Shown here piece by piece: positions 44,599 through 53,932 of a DNA stretch of 64,000 nt. Position numbers and translations under genes: made by a program. A model generated the notes under the pieces. That model ran no database searches. It was not told where the DNA came from and saw nothing but the letters and a program-made list of their open reading frames with translations. Positions within the stretch are counted from its first letter, which is position 1. Each line of letters opens with the position of its first letter. Source of the DNA: Clostridia bacterium (GTDB taxonomy: Bacteria > Bacillota > Clostridia > Oscillospirales > Acutalibacteraceae); NCBI GenBank assembly GCA_024404095.1, contig JAKSQO010000003.1:62001-126000 (forward strand), read 5' to 3'.

Positions 44599-44886
44599 AT
44601 GAACATCAGATCAGAGTCAATTGACAAGCTTTTTAAGACTATTCTCAAGCTTGAAAACATCGAAGAATGCTATGATTTCTTCGGTGACCTCTGCACAATA
44701 AAAGAAATTCAGGACATGGCGCAGCGCCTTGACACCGCTATACTTCTTAACGAGGGTCTGAACTATCAGACAATTTCAAAAGAGGTCGGCGTAAGCACGG
44801 CTACAATCAGCCGGGTAAGCAAGTGCCTGAATTACGGTAATGACGGATATAAAAAAGCTATCGAAAGGTTGGCGGAAGATGACTGA
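44599..44886 (+). CDS. yerC: YerC/YecD family TrpR-like regulator
   Basis: 95 residues. SIDKLFKTILKLENIEECYDFFGDLCTIKEIQDMAQRLD and the recognition helix YQTISKEVGVSTATISRVSKCL match the YerC/YecD branch of the TrpR superfamily. Its place as first gene of the his operon, overlapping hisZ by eight bases, makes it a good candidate for a repressor of histidine synthesis. The start at 44599 has GGGAG upstream; an in-frame ATG at 44584 overlaps that site. The ligand is not known from sequence. Confidence 0.92.
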   Translation: MNIRSESIDKLFKTILKLENIEECYDFFGDLCTIKEIQDMAQRLDTAILLNEGLNYQTISKEVGVSTATISRVSKCLNYGNDGYKKAIERLAEDD

Positions 44887-45979
44887 TTTAACAATAAGAA
44901 ATGATGAACAGGTTATCTTTGCGCTTCGTTCACTTTATGAAAAGTACGGCTATTCGCAGTACAAAATGACAAAATTCGAGGAATATGACCTCTATGTCAG
45001 AAACAAGGATTTCCTTATTTCCGATAACATTATTACATTCAACGATACCAACGGAAAGCTGATGGCACTCAAGCCCGATGTAACTCTTTCTATTATCAAG
45101 AGCAACAAGAACAACAGCGCACCTGTCCGCAAGGTGTATTACAACGAAAATGTTTACCGAGTTTCCAAGGGTTCAAACTCCTTCAGGGAAATCATGCAGG
45201 TCGGTCTTGAATGCTTAGGCGATATTGACAACTACAACATTTCCGAGGTGCTTTCTCTTGCCGCAGAAAGTCTCAGAAGCATTTCCGACGAATGCATTCT
45301 AAGCGTTTCCAACATTGATTTTATTTCAAACATTCTTGACGCAGAAGATGTATCATCGGATATCAAATCCGCTGTGTTTAAATTTATCGGAGAAAAAAAT
45401 CTGCATGAGCTGAGCGTCCTCCTTAAGGAAGCTGAAATCAGCGAGGAAAACGCAGAAAAGCTCTGTGTGCTTGCAACGCTTCACGGCAGTCCCGACCGTG
45501 TTATGCCAAAGCTTCGTGAGCTTTTCCCCGACTGTGCTGAAGTGGATAAGTTTGAAAGCATTCTTAATTCAATCAGCGATGAGCTTAATGACATAATAGA
45601 AATTGATTTTTCAATCACGGGCGATTCAAAATATTACAACGGAATCGCATTCAAGGGTTACATCAGCGGTATTTCGGGCAGCGTACTTTCAGGCGGTCAG
45701 TATGACAGACTGATGCGCAAAATGAAGCAGAGTGATAAGGCAATCGGCTTTGCGATTTATATGGATATGCTTGAAAGCCTTAACGAGAAGTTCAATGACT
45801 ACGATGTTGATACCGTTCTGCTTTACAGCGACAGCGATGACATCGCAAAGCTGAACAAAGTATTAAGAGAGCTTGCCGATAAATGCGCAAGCATTCTTGC
45901 AATTAAAGAAATACCTCAGAAGCTCAGATACAGAGTGCTTATGAAATTCGACGGCGAGGAGGCGAAGCTCTGTGAGTAA
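44879..45979 (+). CDS. hisZ: ATP phosphoribosyltransferase regulatory subunit HisZ
   Basis: 366 residues, related to histidyl-tRNA synthetase without its anticodon domain: EYDLYVRN, LKPDVTLSI (motif 2-like), YYNENVYRV, REIMQVGLECLG, and YYNGIAFKGYISGISGSVLSGGQYDRLM with AIGFAI. HisZ makes a hetero-octamer with short HisG and gives it allosteric control by histidine. The ATG at 44879 is reached from inside yerC; GGCGGAAG precedes it. It ends eight bases inside hisG. Confidence 0.95.
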   Translation: MTDLTIRNDEQVIFALRSLYEKYGYSQYKMTKFEEYDLYVRNKDFLISDNIITFNDTNGKLMALKPDVTLSIIKSNKNNSAPVRKVYYNENVYRVSKGSNSFREIMQVGLECLGDIDNYNISEVLSLAAESLRSISDECILSVSNIDFISNILDAEDVSSDIKSAVFKFIGEKNLHELSVLLKEAEISEENAEKLCVLATLHGSPDRVMPKLRELFPDCAEVDKFESILNSISDELNDIIEIDFSITGDSKYYNGIAFKGYISGISGSVLSGGQYDRLMRKMKQSDKAIGFAIYMDMLESLNEKFNDYDVDTVLLYSDSDDIAKLNKVLRELADKCASILAIKEIPQKLRYRVLMKFDGEEAKLCE

Positions 45980-46610
45980 TATGATTAACGTCGCTCTTCC
46001 GAAGGGAAGGCTTGGCGAAAAAGTTTACGATATGTTTGAAAAAGCAGGCTTCGAGTGTCCGTCAATCAAAGAGAAAAACCGCAAGCTGATTTTTGAAAAT
46101 GCCGAAAAAGGTGTCAGATATTTCTGGGTAAAGCCGTCGGACGTTGCAATTTATGTTGAGCGCGGTGCGGCTGATATCGGTGTTGCAGGCAAGGACATAC
46201 TGCTTGAATATGAGCCTGATGTTTATGAGCTTGTTGACCTTAACATCGGCAAGTGCAGAATGGCTGTTGCCGCTCCGAAGGAGTTCCGTGACAACCCTCA
46301 GAAAACACTTAAGGTTGCAACCAAGTTTTCAAATATTGCACAGACTTACTACAACTCAATCGGCAGAGATATTGATATGATTCACCTCAACGGTTCAATT
46401 GAAATTGCGCCGATTCTCGGTCTTTCAGACGTAATCGTTGACATTGTTGAGACAGGTTCAACACTTAAAGAAAACAATCTTGAAGTAAAAGAAAACATTG
46501 TTCCCATAAGCGCACGACTTATTGCCAACAAAACAAGCTTCAGATTCAAAAGCGAGAAAATCGAATTTATCGCAAGGGAAATTGCGGCGCAGACGGAGGC
46601 AGACAAATGA
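45972..46610 (+). CDS. hisG: ATP phosphoribosyltransferase catalytic subunit, short form
   Basis: 212 residues, the HisZ-dependent short form lacking the C-terminal regulatory domain. It condenses ATP with PRPP in the first step of histidine synthesis. Motifs: VALPKGRLGEKV, RGAADIGVAGKDIL, and the PRPP-binding DVIVDIVETGSTLKEN. The GTG at 45972 has GAGGAGG nine bases upstream; an ATG at 45981 is the alternative. It overlaps hisZ and hisD. Confidence 0.97.
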   Translation: MSNMINVALPKGRLGEKVYDMFEKAGFECPSIKEKNRKLIFENAEKGVRYFWVKPSDVAIYVERGAADIGVAGKDILLEYEPDVYELVDLNIGKCRMAVAAPKEFRDNPQKTLKVATKFSNIAQTYYNSIGRDIDMIHLNGSIEIAPILGLSDVIVDIVETGSTLKENNLEVKENIVPISARLIANKTSFRFKSEKIEFIAREIAAQTEADK

Positions 46611-47887
46611 TTAAAATAATGAAATACGGCGAGGTTGCAAACAAGGATATTTTTGCAAGAGCCGAAATGAAGCTTGATGTCGAAAGCATCGTTGCCGACA
46701 TCATCTATAACGTAAGAAAAAACGGTGATGCCGCTCTTTATGAATACACAGAAAAATTTGACAAAGCAAAGCTCAGCACTCTGCTCGTAGGTGAAGCTGA
46801 AATTGACGAAGCGTTCAAGGCTGTTTCCAAGGAGTTTATTGACATTCTCAAACGTGCTGCAAAGAACATCAGAAAGTTCCACGAAAAGCAGGTCCGCAAC
46901 AGCTTTATCATAAATGACGAAAACGGTATTGTCTGCGGTCAGAAAATCATCCCCGTTGACAGAGCGGGTCTTTACGTTCCGGGCGGCACAGCGGCTTATC
47001 CGTCAACCGTTCTTATGGACTCCATTCCCGCAAAAATTGCAGGTGTCAAGGAGGTTGTTATGGTAACTCCTCCGTCAGCCGACGGAAAGGTTAACCCCGT
47101 AATTCTTGCCGCCGCTAAAATCGCAGGCGTTGATAAAATCTTCAAGGTGGGCGGTGCTCAGGCAATCGCCGCACTTGCATACGGTACCGAGAGTGTGCCG
47201 AAGGTTGATAAAATCGTAGGCCCCGGCAATGCTTTTGTTGCCGAAGCGAAGAAACAGGTTTTCGGCACAGTATCAATTGATATGATTGCAGGTCCGAGCG
47301 AAATTCTTATTGTTGCTGACGGCAGGACAAATCCCCGTCACGCCGCCGCTGACCTTCTTTCACAGGCAGAGCATGACAAAATGGCAAGCGCAGTTCTTGT
47401 TACCGATTCAATGGAGCTTGCAGAGGCTGTCCGTCAGGAGCTTGAAGTTCAGATACCTCAGCTTGAGCGTGCGGAAATCGCAAGAGCTTCAATCGACAAC
47501 AACGGCAAAATCATTGTAGCCGACACGCTCGATGTTGTTATCGAAATTGCCAACGAAATTGCTCCCGAGCATCTCGAGCTCTGCGTTGATAATCCGTTTG
47601 ATTATCTTGACTCAATTCGTCACGCAGGTTCAATTTTCATGGGCAGGAATTGTCCCGAAGCGCTCGGCGACTATTTTGCAGGTCCGAACCACACACTTCC
47701 CACAAGCGGAACGGCTAAGTTTTCAAGTCCCCTTTCCGTTGACGATTTCATAAAGAAAACACAGTACACATACTATACGCGTGACGCACTCGAAAGAGTT
47801 GCCGAGGATGTTGCATATTTTGCACGCAAGGAAGGTCTTACCGCTCACGCAAAAAGCGCAGTAATCAGATTAGAGGATGATAAATAA
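46607..47887 (+). CDS. hisD: Histidinol dehydrogenase
   Basis: 426 residues. Zinc-dependent, NAD-linked oxidation of histidinol to histidine in two steps (last enzyme of the pathway). Motifs: [53 protein letters not shown], the zinc and catalytic residues of SQAEHD and APEHLEL, and [15 protein letters not shown]. It overlaps hisG by four bases (ATGA) and hisC by one. Confidence 0.98.
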   Translation: MIKIMKYGEVANKDIFARAEMKLDVESIVADIIYNVRKNGDAALYEYTEKFDKAKLSTLLVGEAEIDEAFKAVSKEFIDILKRAAKNIRKFHEKQVRNSFIINDENGIVCGQKIIPVDRAGLYVPGGTAAYPSTVLMDSIPAKIAGVKEVVMVTPPSADGKVNPVILAAAKIAGVDKIFKVGGAQAIAALAYGTESVPKVDKIVGPGNAFVAEAKKQVFGTVSIDMIAGPSEILIVADGRTNPRHAAADLLSQAEHDKMASAVLVTDSMELAEAVRQELEVQIPQLERAEIARASIDNNGKIIVADTLDVVIEIANEIAPEHLELCVDNPFDYLDSIRHAGSIFMGRNCPEALGDYFAGPNHTLPTSGTAKFSSPLSVDDFIKKTQYTYYTRDALERVAEDVAYFARKEGLTAHAKSAVIRLEDDK

Positions 47888-48942
47888 TGAGCAGATTTTT
47901 CAGCAGTAAATATGAAAAGCTTGTACCGTACACACCCGGCGAGCAGCCGAAGAATATGAAATATATCAAGCTTAACACAAACGAATCCCCTTTCCCTCCG
48001 TCTGAAAAGGCTGTTGCCGCAGCAGCGGAAATTGCAAAGACGCTTCAGCTTTATTCCGACCCCGAGGTTACTCCCCTTGTTGAAAAAATGTCAGAGGTTT
48101 TCGGCGTTGACAAGGACGAGGTGCTGATGACAAACGGCTCGGATGAAATTCTGAACTTTGCGTTCATGGCATACTGCGACAAGGATCACCCTGCCGCTTT
48201 TCCGAACATCAGCTACGGCTTTTATCCTGTTTTTGCTGAAATCAACAATCTCCCCTACGAGGAAATCCCTCTCAGAGAAGATTTTACAATCAATGTTGAC
48301 GATTATATCGGCATCAATAAGACAATCTTCATTGCCAACCCCAACGCACCGACAGGAATTGCACTTCCCGTTTCCGAGATTGAAAAAATCATCAAGAGCA
48401 ATCCCGACAATGTTGTTGTTATTGACGAGGCTTATGTTGACTTCGGTGCTGAAAGCTGTGTTCCGCTCATTAAAAAATATGACAATCTTCTTGTTACACA
48501 GACTTTTTCAAAGTCACGTTCTATGGCAGGAGCAAGACTCGGCTTCGGTATCGCAAACAAGAAGCTGATTCAGGATCTTAATACAATCAAATATTCCACA
48601 AATCCCTACAACATCAACCGCATGACAATGGCAGCAGGCGTGGGCGTTCTGTGTGACGAGGAATACACAAAGAAAAACTGTCAGACTATTATCGAAAACA
48701 GAGAATATACAGTAAAGGAGCTTAAGAAAATCGGCTTTGAAATTCTCGATTCTTCAAGCAACTTTATTTTCGCAAAGCATCCGAACAAGGACGGCAAGGA
48801 AATCTATCTTGAGCTTAAGGAGCGAGGTATTCTTGTACGTCACTTTGACAAGCCGCTTCTGAGCCAATACAACAGAATCACAATCGGCACAAAAGAGCAG
48901 ATGCAGGCACTTATAGACAATCTTAAGGAAATGGTGAAATAA
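47887..48942 (+). CDS. hisC: Histidinol-phosphate aminotransferase
   Basis: 351 residues, fold-type I PLP enzyme. LNTNESPFPPS at the N-terminus, NGSDEILNFAF, NPNAPTGIAL, VIDEAYVDF, and TFSKSRSMAGARLGF with the PLP-binding Lys. It converts imidazole acetol phosphate to histidinol phosphate with glutamate. The TAATG junction with hisD implies coupled translation. Confidence 0.97.
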   Translation: MSRFFSSKYEKLVPYTPGEQPKNMKYIKLNTNESPFPPSEKAVAAAAEIAKTLQLYSDPEVTPLVEKMSEVFGVDKDEVLMTNGSDEILNFAFMAYCDKDHPAAFPNISYGFYPVFAEINNLPYEEIPLREDFTINVDDYIGINKTIFIANPNAPTGIALPVSEIEKIIKSNPDNVVVIDEAYVDFGAESCVPLIKKYDNLLVTQTFSKSRSMAGARLGFGIANKKLIQDLNTIKYSTNPYNINRMTMAAGVGVLCDEEYTKKNCQTIIENREYTVKELKKIGFEILDSSSNFIFAKHPNKDGKEIYLELKERGILVRHFDKPLLSQYNRITIGTKEQMQALIDNLKEMVK

Positions 48943-49530
48943 ATGAGAACAGCTGAAATCATCAGAAAAACCGCTGAAACAGATATCGCTCTCAAGCTGA
49001 ACCTTGACGGCAAGGGTGAAAGCAAAATTGACAGCGGATGCGGTTTTCTCAATCATATGCTTACGCTTTTCGCAAAGCACGGACGCTTTGATTTAGAGCT
49101 TACCTGCAACGGTGACGTTGACGTTGATTATCACCACACAGTTGAGGATATCGGCATCTGTCTCGGTCAGGCTTTTGAAAAGGCTCTCGGTGACAAGCGT
49201 GGTATAATCCGTTACGGCAGTATGGCTCTGCCAATGGATGAAACTCTCATTCTTTCTGCCATTGACATTTCGGGCAGAGGTTTTCTCGGCTTCGGTCTGA
49301 ACATTCCCGCCGAAAAGGTCGGCGACTTTGACACAGAGCTTGTTGAGGAATTCTTCCTTGCATTCACAAGAAATTTCCCGATTTCACTTCACATAAAACA
49401 GCTTGACGGAAAGAACACACATCACATCATTGAGGGCACATTCAAGTCGGTTGCAAGAAGCCTTAAGCAGGCTGTTAAAATTGACGCTGACTTTGCAGAT
49501 GAAATCCCGTCAACGAAAGGAGTGCTTTGA
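48943..49530 (+). CDS. hisB: Imidazoleglycerol-phosphate dehydratase
   Basis: 195 residues, the single-function form. The manganese-binding repeats are seen: FLNHMLTLFAKHG and DYHHTVEDIGICLG in the first half, and HIKQLDGKNTHHIIEGTFKS in the second. Since it lacks the phosphatase domain of the enterobacterial fusion, histidinol-phosphate phosphatase must come from another locus. It starts directly at the hisC stop and is followed by AAAGGAG for hisH. Confidence 0.97.
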   Translation: MRTAEIIRKTAETDIALKLNLDGKGESKIDSGCGFLNHMLTLFAKHGRFDLELTCNGDVDVDYHHTVEDIGICLGQAFEKALGDKRGIIRYGSMALPMDETLILSAIDISGRGFLGFGLNIPAEKVGDFDTELVEEFFLAFTRNFPISLHIKQLDGKNTHHIIEGTFKSVARSLKQAVKIDADFADEIPSTKGVL

Positions 49531-50147
49531 TGCTCTGTATTGTTGATTACGGTGTCGGCAATCTCTTTTCGCTCAAATCCTCGTTTGATGCTATCGGCAT
49601 TTCAGCAAAGGTTACATCTGACGCCGAAGAGCTGAAAAAAGCTGACCGCATTATCCTACCCGGTGTCGGCGCATTCGAGGATGCCGCTAAAAAGCTGAAA
49701 AACTCAGGGCTTCAGGAAACCGTTATTGAGGAAGCAAAGAACGGCAAGCCGATTCTCGGTATCTGTCTCGGTATGCAGCTTCTCTTTGACAAAAGCTTTG
49801 AGTACGGCGAACATGACGGTCTCGGACTTATCAAGGGCAATGTCCGCCCGATTGCAGATGTCATTCCGTCTGACCTCAAAATTCCTCACATCGGCTGGAA
49901 CGCACTCGAGTTCAGGGGCGAAAAAAGTCCGCTCTTTAAATACATAAATGACGGCGACTTTGTTTACTTTGTTCATTCGTTCTATGCGGCTGACTGCGAA
50001 AAAAATACAATCGCTGTTTCCGAATACGGCGCACCGCTGACAGCGGCTGTTGCTGAAGGCAATATTTTCGGCTGTCAGTTCCATCCCGAAAAGAGCGGCA
50101 CAGTCGGGCTTAATATTTTACGTGCATTCTGCGAAACGGAGGGCTGA
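49530..50147 (+). CDS. hisH: Imidazole glycerol phosphate synthase, glutamine amidotransferase subunit
   Basis: 205 residues, class I glutaminase that passes ammonia to HisF. DYGVGNLFS at the N-terminus, ILPGVGAFEDA, the nucleophile Cys in GICLGMQLLF, and the His-Glu pair in GCQFHPEKSG. The ATG at 49530 shares a base with the hisB stop (TGATG) and has AAAGGAG seven bases upstream; an in-frame TTG at 49527 is disfavoured. Confidence 0.97.
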   Translation: MLCIVDYGVGNLFSLKSSFDAIGISAKVTSDAEELKKADRIILPGVGAFEDAAKKLKNSGLQETVIEEAKNGKPILGICLGMQLLFDKSFEYGEHDGLGLIKGNVRPIADVIPSDLKIPHIGWNALEFRGEKSPLFKYINDGDFVYFVHSFYAADCEKNTIAVSEYGAPLTAAVAEGNIFGCQFHPEKSGTVGLNILRAFCETEG

Positions 50148-50149
50148 TT

Positions 50150-50863
50150 ATGAATATATTTCCTGCCATTGATATTATCGGCAGCAAGGCTGTACGTCTT
50201 TTAAAGGGCGACTATGCTCAGATGACGGTTTACAGCGACAACCCTCTCGAAATTGCGGAGGACTTTGAAAAGGCGGGTGCGGGATACATTCACCTTGTCG
50301 ACCTTGAGGGCGCAAAAAACGGTGAAACACCCAATATTGAAACAGTTGAAAAAATAGTTAAAAATACAAAGCTCTTTACCGAAATCGGCGGCGGCATACG
50401 CAGTATGGAAACCATCGAAAAATACATTGCAATCGGCATTGACCGTGTCATTCTCGGCACAGCCGCTGTAAATGACGAGGCATTTCTGAAAGAAGCTGTC
50501 GGCAAATACGGCGAAAAAATTGCAGTCGGTGTTGACATAAAAGACGGCTTTGTTGCGATAAAGGGCTGGACGGAAAAATCCGAATATGACGCATTTGATT
50601 TCTGCAAAAAAATGCAGGATATCGGCGTTAAAACCCTCATCTGCACCGACATTTCAAAGGACGGCGCAATGCAGGGAACAAATCACGAATTATACAGAGA
50701 GCTTTCCGAAAAATTCAATATGCAGATAACCGCTTCGGGCGGTGTTTCGAGCATTGAGGACATTGAAAAGCTCCGCAAGCTCGACCTTTACGGTGCGATA
50801 ATCGGCAAGGCATATTACACGGGTGCAATCGACCTTAAGAAAGCAATCGAGGTGGCAAAATGA
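50150..50863 (+). CDS. hisA: ProFAR isomerase
   Basis: 237 residues, TIM-barrel Amadori isomerase. FPAIDIIGSKAVRLLKGDY contains the first catalytic Asp; HLVDLEGAKNG, EIGGGIRSMETIEKYI, and CTDISKDGAMQGTNHELY with the second Asp complete the site; ASGGVSSIEDIEKL is a phosphate-binding loop. It overlaps hisF by four bases. Confidence 0.97.
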   Translation: MNIFPAIDIIGSKAVRLLKGDYAQMTVYSDNPLEIAEDFEKAGAGYIHLVDLEGAKNGETPNIETVEKIVKNTKLFTEIGGGIRSMETIEKYIAIGIDRVILGTAAVNDEAFLKEAVGKYGEKIAVGVDIKDGFVAIKGWTEKSEYDAFDFCKKMQDIGVKTLICTDISKDGAMQGTNHELYRELSEKFNMQITASGGVSSIEDIEKLRKLDLYGAIIGKAYYTGAIDLKKAIEVAK

Positions 50864-51624
50864 TTACCAAGAGAATTATTCCCTGCCTCGACGTAAGAAA
50901 CGGCAGAGTTGTAAAGGGTGTCAACTTTGAGGGGCTTAACGACGTTTCCTCACCTGTTGAGCTGGCTGAGTTTTACTCAGGCTGCGGTGCGGATGAGCTT
51001 GTTTTCTACGATATAACAGCTTCATCTGACGGCAGAAAGCTCTTCACCGACATACTCTGTGAAACAGCAAAAAAAGTTTTCATTCCGCTTACCGTCGGCG
51101 GCGGAATCAATACGGTTGAGGACTTTGACCGTGTGCTTAAATGCGGTGCGGACAAGGTAAGCGTTAATTCGGGCGCAATCAGAAATCCCGATTTAATCTA
51201 TGAAGCCGCCAAGCTCTACGGTGATCAATGCGTTGTTATTTCAGCTGACGTCAAGCGTGTTGACGGAGTGTTCCGGGTTTTCGCCAAGGGCGGACGTGAG
51301 AACACAGGCATGGAGGCAATTGAGTGGATTAAGCGCTGTGTCGGTAACGGCGCAGGCGAGGTTGTGCTCAATTCAATTGACACCGACGGTGTTAAAAAAG
51401 GCTTTGACCTTGAAATGCTTGACGCTGTCTGCAATGTTGTAAATGTTCCTGTTATCGCTTCGGGCGGTGCAGGCTGTATGGACGACTTCACCACTCTTTT
51501 CAAGACACTCCCGAAGGTTGACGCAGGTCTTGCCGCTTCAATCTTCCACTTCGGCGAGGTCAGCATAAGGGATTTGAAAGAAGAACTTAAGAAAAATAAT
51601 ATTCCTGTAAGGATGGGTTGGTAA
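50860..51624 (+). CDS. hisF: Imidazole glycerol phosphate synthase cyclase subunit
   Basis: 254 residues, TIM barrel partner of His[20 protein letters not shown] (catalytic Asp), [46 protein letters not shown] (second catalytic Asp), and [11 protein letters not shown]. It produces IGP and AICAR, linking the pathway to purine synthesis. Its stop lies one base before the hisIE start. Confidence 0.98.
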   Translation: MITKRIIPCLDVRNGRVVKGVNFEGLNDVSSPVELAEFYSGCGADELVFYDITASSDGRKLFTDILCETAKKVFIPLTVGGGINTVEDFDRVLKCGADKVSVNSGAIRNPDLIYEAAKLYGDQCVVISADVKRVDGVFRVFAKGGRENTGMEAIEWIKRCVGNGAGEVVLNSIDTDGVKKGFDLEMLDAVCNVVNVPVIASGGAGCMDDFTTLFKTLPKVDAGLAASIFHFGEVSIRDLKEELKKNNIPVRMGW

Positions 51625-51625
51625 A

Positions 51626-52282
51626 ATGATAAATATTGATGAACTTAAATTTGACGAAAAGGGTCTTATCCCCGCAATCGTTGTTGACGCGGAAACAAAA
51701 AAGGTTCTTACACTTGCATATATGAACAAGGAAAGCCTTAAGATTTCAATGGAAAAGGGTCTGACCTGCTTCTGGAGCCGTTCAAGACAGGAGCTCTGGC
51801 TCAAGGGCGAGACAAGCGGTAATTATCAGCACATTGTTTCAATCACAGCTGACTGCGACAAGGACGCACTTACCGTTGAGGTTAAGCCTGACGGTCCTGC
51901 GTGTCATATGGGTACAACCTCCTGCTTCCACAATCCCGTTTGGGAGAGCGATGAAAATTCCGCATTCTCACTCGAGGGACTCATGGAGCTTATCGAGGGA
52001 AGAAAGACAGACAAAAAAGAAGGCTCCTACACCACATACCTCTTTGAAAAGGGTCTTGATAAGATTCTCAAAAAGGTCGGCGAGGAGTCAACAGAGGTTA
52101 TCATTGCCGCAAAGGACAACGATAAGAAAGAAACAATCTACGAGGTTGCTGACCTTACATATCATGTAATGGTTATGATGATTGAAATGGGCATCTCTCT
52201 TGACGATATCCACAAGGAGCTTGCCTCACGTCACGTTATCGACAAGAAGGTCAAGCAGGAAAAAATGACGTCCTCCAACTGA
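51626..52282 (+). CDS. hisIE: Bifunctional phosphoribosyl-AMP cyclohydrolase / phosphoribosyl-ATP pyrophosphatase
   Basis: 218 residues, a fusion of two pathway steps. HisI part (1-115): [19 protein letters not shown], then [21 protein letters not shown] with zinc-binding Cys and Asp residues. HisE part (about 125-205): [30 protein letters not shown], an all-alpha NTP pyrophosphohydrolase with the metal-binding E-E-x-x-E. It is the last gene before the terminator. Confidence 0.97.
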   Translation: MINIDELKFDEKGLIPAIVVDAETKKVLTLAYMNKESLKISMEKGLTCFWSRSRQELWLKGETSGNYQHIVSITADCDKDALTVEVKPDGPACHMGTTSCFHNPVWESDENSAFSLEGLMELIEGRKTDKKEGSYTTYLFEKGLDKILKKVGEESTEVIIAAKDNDKKETIYEVADLTYHVMVMMIEMGISLDDIHKELASRHVIDKKVKQEKMTSSN

Positions 52283-52294
52283 ACACAAATAATT

Positions 52295-52326
52295 AACGGC
52301 GAAGCTTAGTTGCTCCGCCGTTTTTT
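52295..52326. terminator. Terminator after the his operon
   Basis: AACGGCG / CGCCGTT stem, extended by GAGC/GCTC-like pairing, followed by TTTTTT. It lies just before the convergent C39-peptidase gene. Confidence 0.85.
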
Positions 52327-52330
52327 ACTG

Positions 52331-53848
52331 TCATTCAATAACAATCGCCTGTTTTCCGAGCAGATTGTACTTGCTTGTAAATGCGCTCTTGCTGAACTTT
52401 ACAACACCCTGATTATAAGGATCTGAGACATAGACATAATCAGAATCAAAGCCTGTCAGAACCATAACGTGCGTACCTCTCGGATAAGAGAAATACTCAT
52501 CACCATTTTCAGTTTTGATATACCACGCGTTTACCGTGCTTGGAGACATCATATTGTAAGTCGCCCACACAATTACAGGCTTACCCTCACCTATATATGT
52601 AAGCAAATCATCCGCCTTTGTGCCCGTAATGTTATATGCCTGTAATTTGCTCTTGTTTTTTGTCAGAACCGAATTGATTGATTTTGTCACAACAGGCGAG
52701 AATGCACCGTAACCCGGAGTACTTGAAGTGTATGTTTTGCGGGGGTCACCGACAAACTTTTCGTTTATTGACGGGCCGTACATACGTCCGTTTTCCTTGT
52801 GGAGATTCTCCCTCGGTATAGCATCTATCATTTTATCAAGCGTTATGTTTATACCATAGTATTTAAGAAGCATCGTAGATGAAGCCGCTTCACATCCTGT
52901 AGGGTAATCAGGACACTGATTAACATACGGAACATCAAGCATAATCCTTGAAACCTTTCCTTTGTTCATTCGGAAAGAGCCTTTTTTGATTGTTACCGTT
53001 CCTGTTTTTGTGGTGTTTACTTTGCCGTTGACAACATACCACCAACCGTATGTATTCTTCGCTGAGCCGTTAAATGTCTGGTCAAGTTTTCCGTTTCTGA
53101 GATACCACCAGCCATAGCTGTTTTTAGCAAGACCCTTAAAAGTGAAATCAATTTCTCCGTTCTTAACGTACCACCAACCGTAATCATTCTTTGCCATACC
53201 GCTGTATATCGGAACAATTCCACCGTTATTCTTTTTGGCAAACTGACCGTTGACAAGATAAACCCATTGACCCTTAAGCATAGAGCCGTCTGTAATTTTA
53301 ACAAGTCCGTTCACCCTGCTGTCAAACTTACCGTTGACAATATAATATACACCGTACTGATTTTCCGAAAGACCTGTATATGAAAAATCTATCGTTCCGT
53401 TTTTAATATACCACCAGCCGTAGTCATTCTTTGCCATTGCATCTGAAAACAGACTTATATAATTACCGTCCGCATCGACTTCTTCCATCTGACCGTCGAC
53501 AAGATAAACCCATTTTCCAGTCATAAGATTGCCCTCGGAAATTTTTACAAGTCCGTTCACACTTGAATTGTAAACTCCGTTTTTCACAAGGAAGGTACCT
53601 TCATCTCCCCTTGCAAGACCGCAATATTCAGAATTAAAAACACCATTTTTAACATATATCAGTTCATTCTTTTCAGATTTCAAAAGACCTGTATAGCTTG
53701 CGTCATATTCGCCGCAAACAACGCAGATATGGTTGTCAAAATGATGTCCTTTTTGGCATTTATCTGCCGCCAATGCGTTTGGAAAGGTTGTAAAAGTTAC
53801 AAGCATTGCAAGGAAAAATGCAGTTGTTCCCGAGACGAATTTTTTCAT
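52331..53848 (-). CDS. Secreted C39-like cysteine peptidase with wall-binding-type repeats
   Basis: 505 residues with a signal peptide (residues 1-27, cleavage after ALA). A short Cys/His segment (CQKGHHFDNHICVVCG) may bind zinc. Residues about 50-300 hold eight or so repeats of the kind AKNDYGWWYxKNGxIDFxYxGL, rich in Tyr/Trp/Gly like choline- or wall-binding repeats. The C-terminal 200 residues are a peptidase_C39_2 domain: LDVPYVNQ, the nucleophile Cys in YPTGCEAASSTMLLKYYG, and the His in RGTHVMVLTGFD with the Asp of YVSDPY. Such proteins may cleave peptides or act on wall material. It is a single gene after an inverted repeat. Confidence 0.88.
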   Translation of the reverse strand: MKKFVSGTTAFFLAMLVTFTTFPNALAADKCQKGHHFDNHICVVCGEYDASYTGLLKSEKNELIYVKNGVFNSEYCGLARGDEGTFLVKNGVYNSSVNGLVKISEGNLMTGKWVYLVDGQMEEVDADGNYISLFSDAMAKNDYGWWYIKNGTIDFSYTGLSENQYGVYYIVNGKFDSRVNGLVKITDGSMLKGQWVYLVNGQFAKKNNGGIVPIYSGMAKNDYGWWYVKNGEIDFTFKGLAKNSYGWWYLRNGKLDQTFNGSAKNTYGWWYVVNGKVNTTKTGTVTIKKGSFRMNKGKVSRIMLDVPYVNQCPDYPTGCEAASSTMLLKYYGINITLDKMIDAIPRENLHKENGRMYGPSINEKFVGDPRKTYTSSTPGYGAFSPVVTKSINSVLTKNKSKLQAYNITGTKADDLLTYIGEGKPVIVWATYNMMSPSTVNAWYIKTENGDEYFSYPRGTHVMVLTGFDSDYVYVSDPYNQGVVKFSKSAFTSKYNLLGKQAIVIE

Positions 53849-53872
53849 TTTCTCTTTTCTCCCTAAAAGAAT

Positions 53873-53919
53873 ATCACATAAACTTCACGCTGAGACATTT
53901 CAACATCGGTTTATGTGAT
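53873..53919 (-). terminator. Long inverted repeat between the phosphoesterase and C39 genes
   Basis: ATCACATAAAC (53873-53883) and GTTTATGTGAT (53909-53919) are perfect 11-base inverted halves with a 25-base loop. On the minus strand ATTCTTTT follows. It may end the phosphoesterase transcript or sit in the leader of the C39 gene. Confidence 0.6.
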
Positions 53920-53932
53920 AGCTTACTGATAA

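Noticed and set aside
44599..44886. YerC as a true TrpR tryptophan repressor
   Set aside because: The sequence fits the YerC/YecD branch, and its operon is for histidine, not tryptophan.
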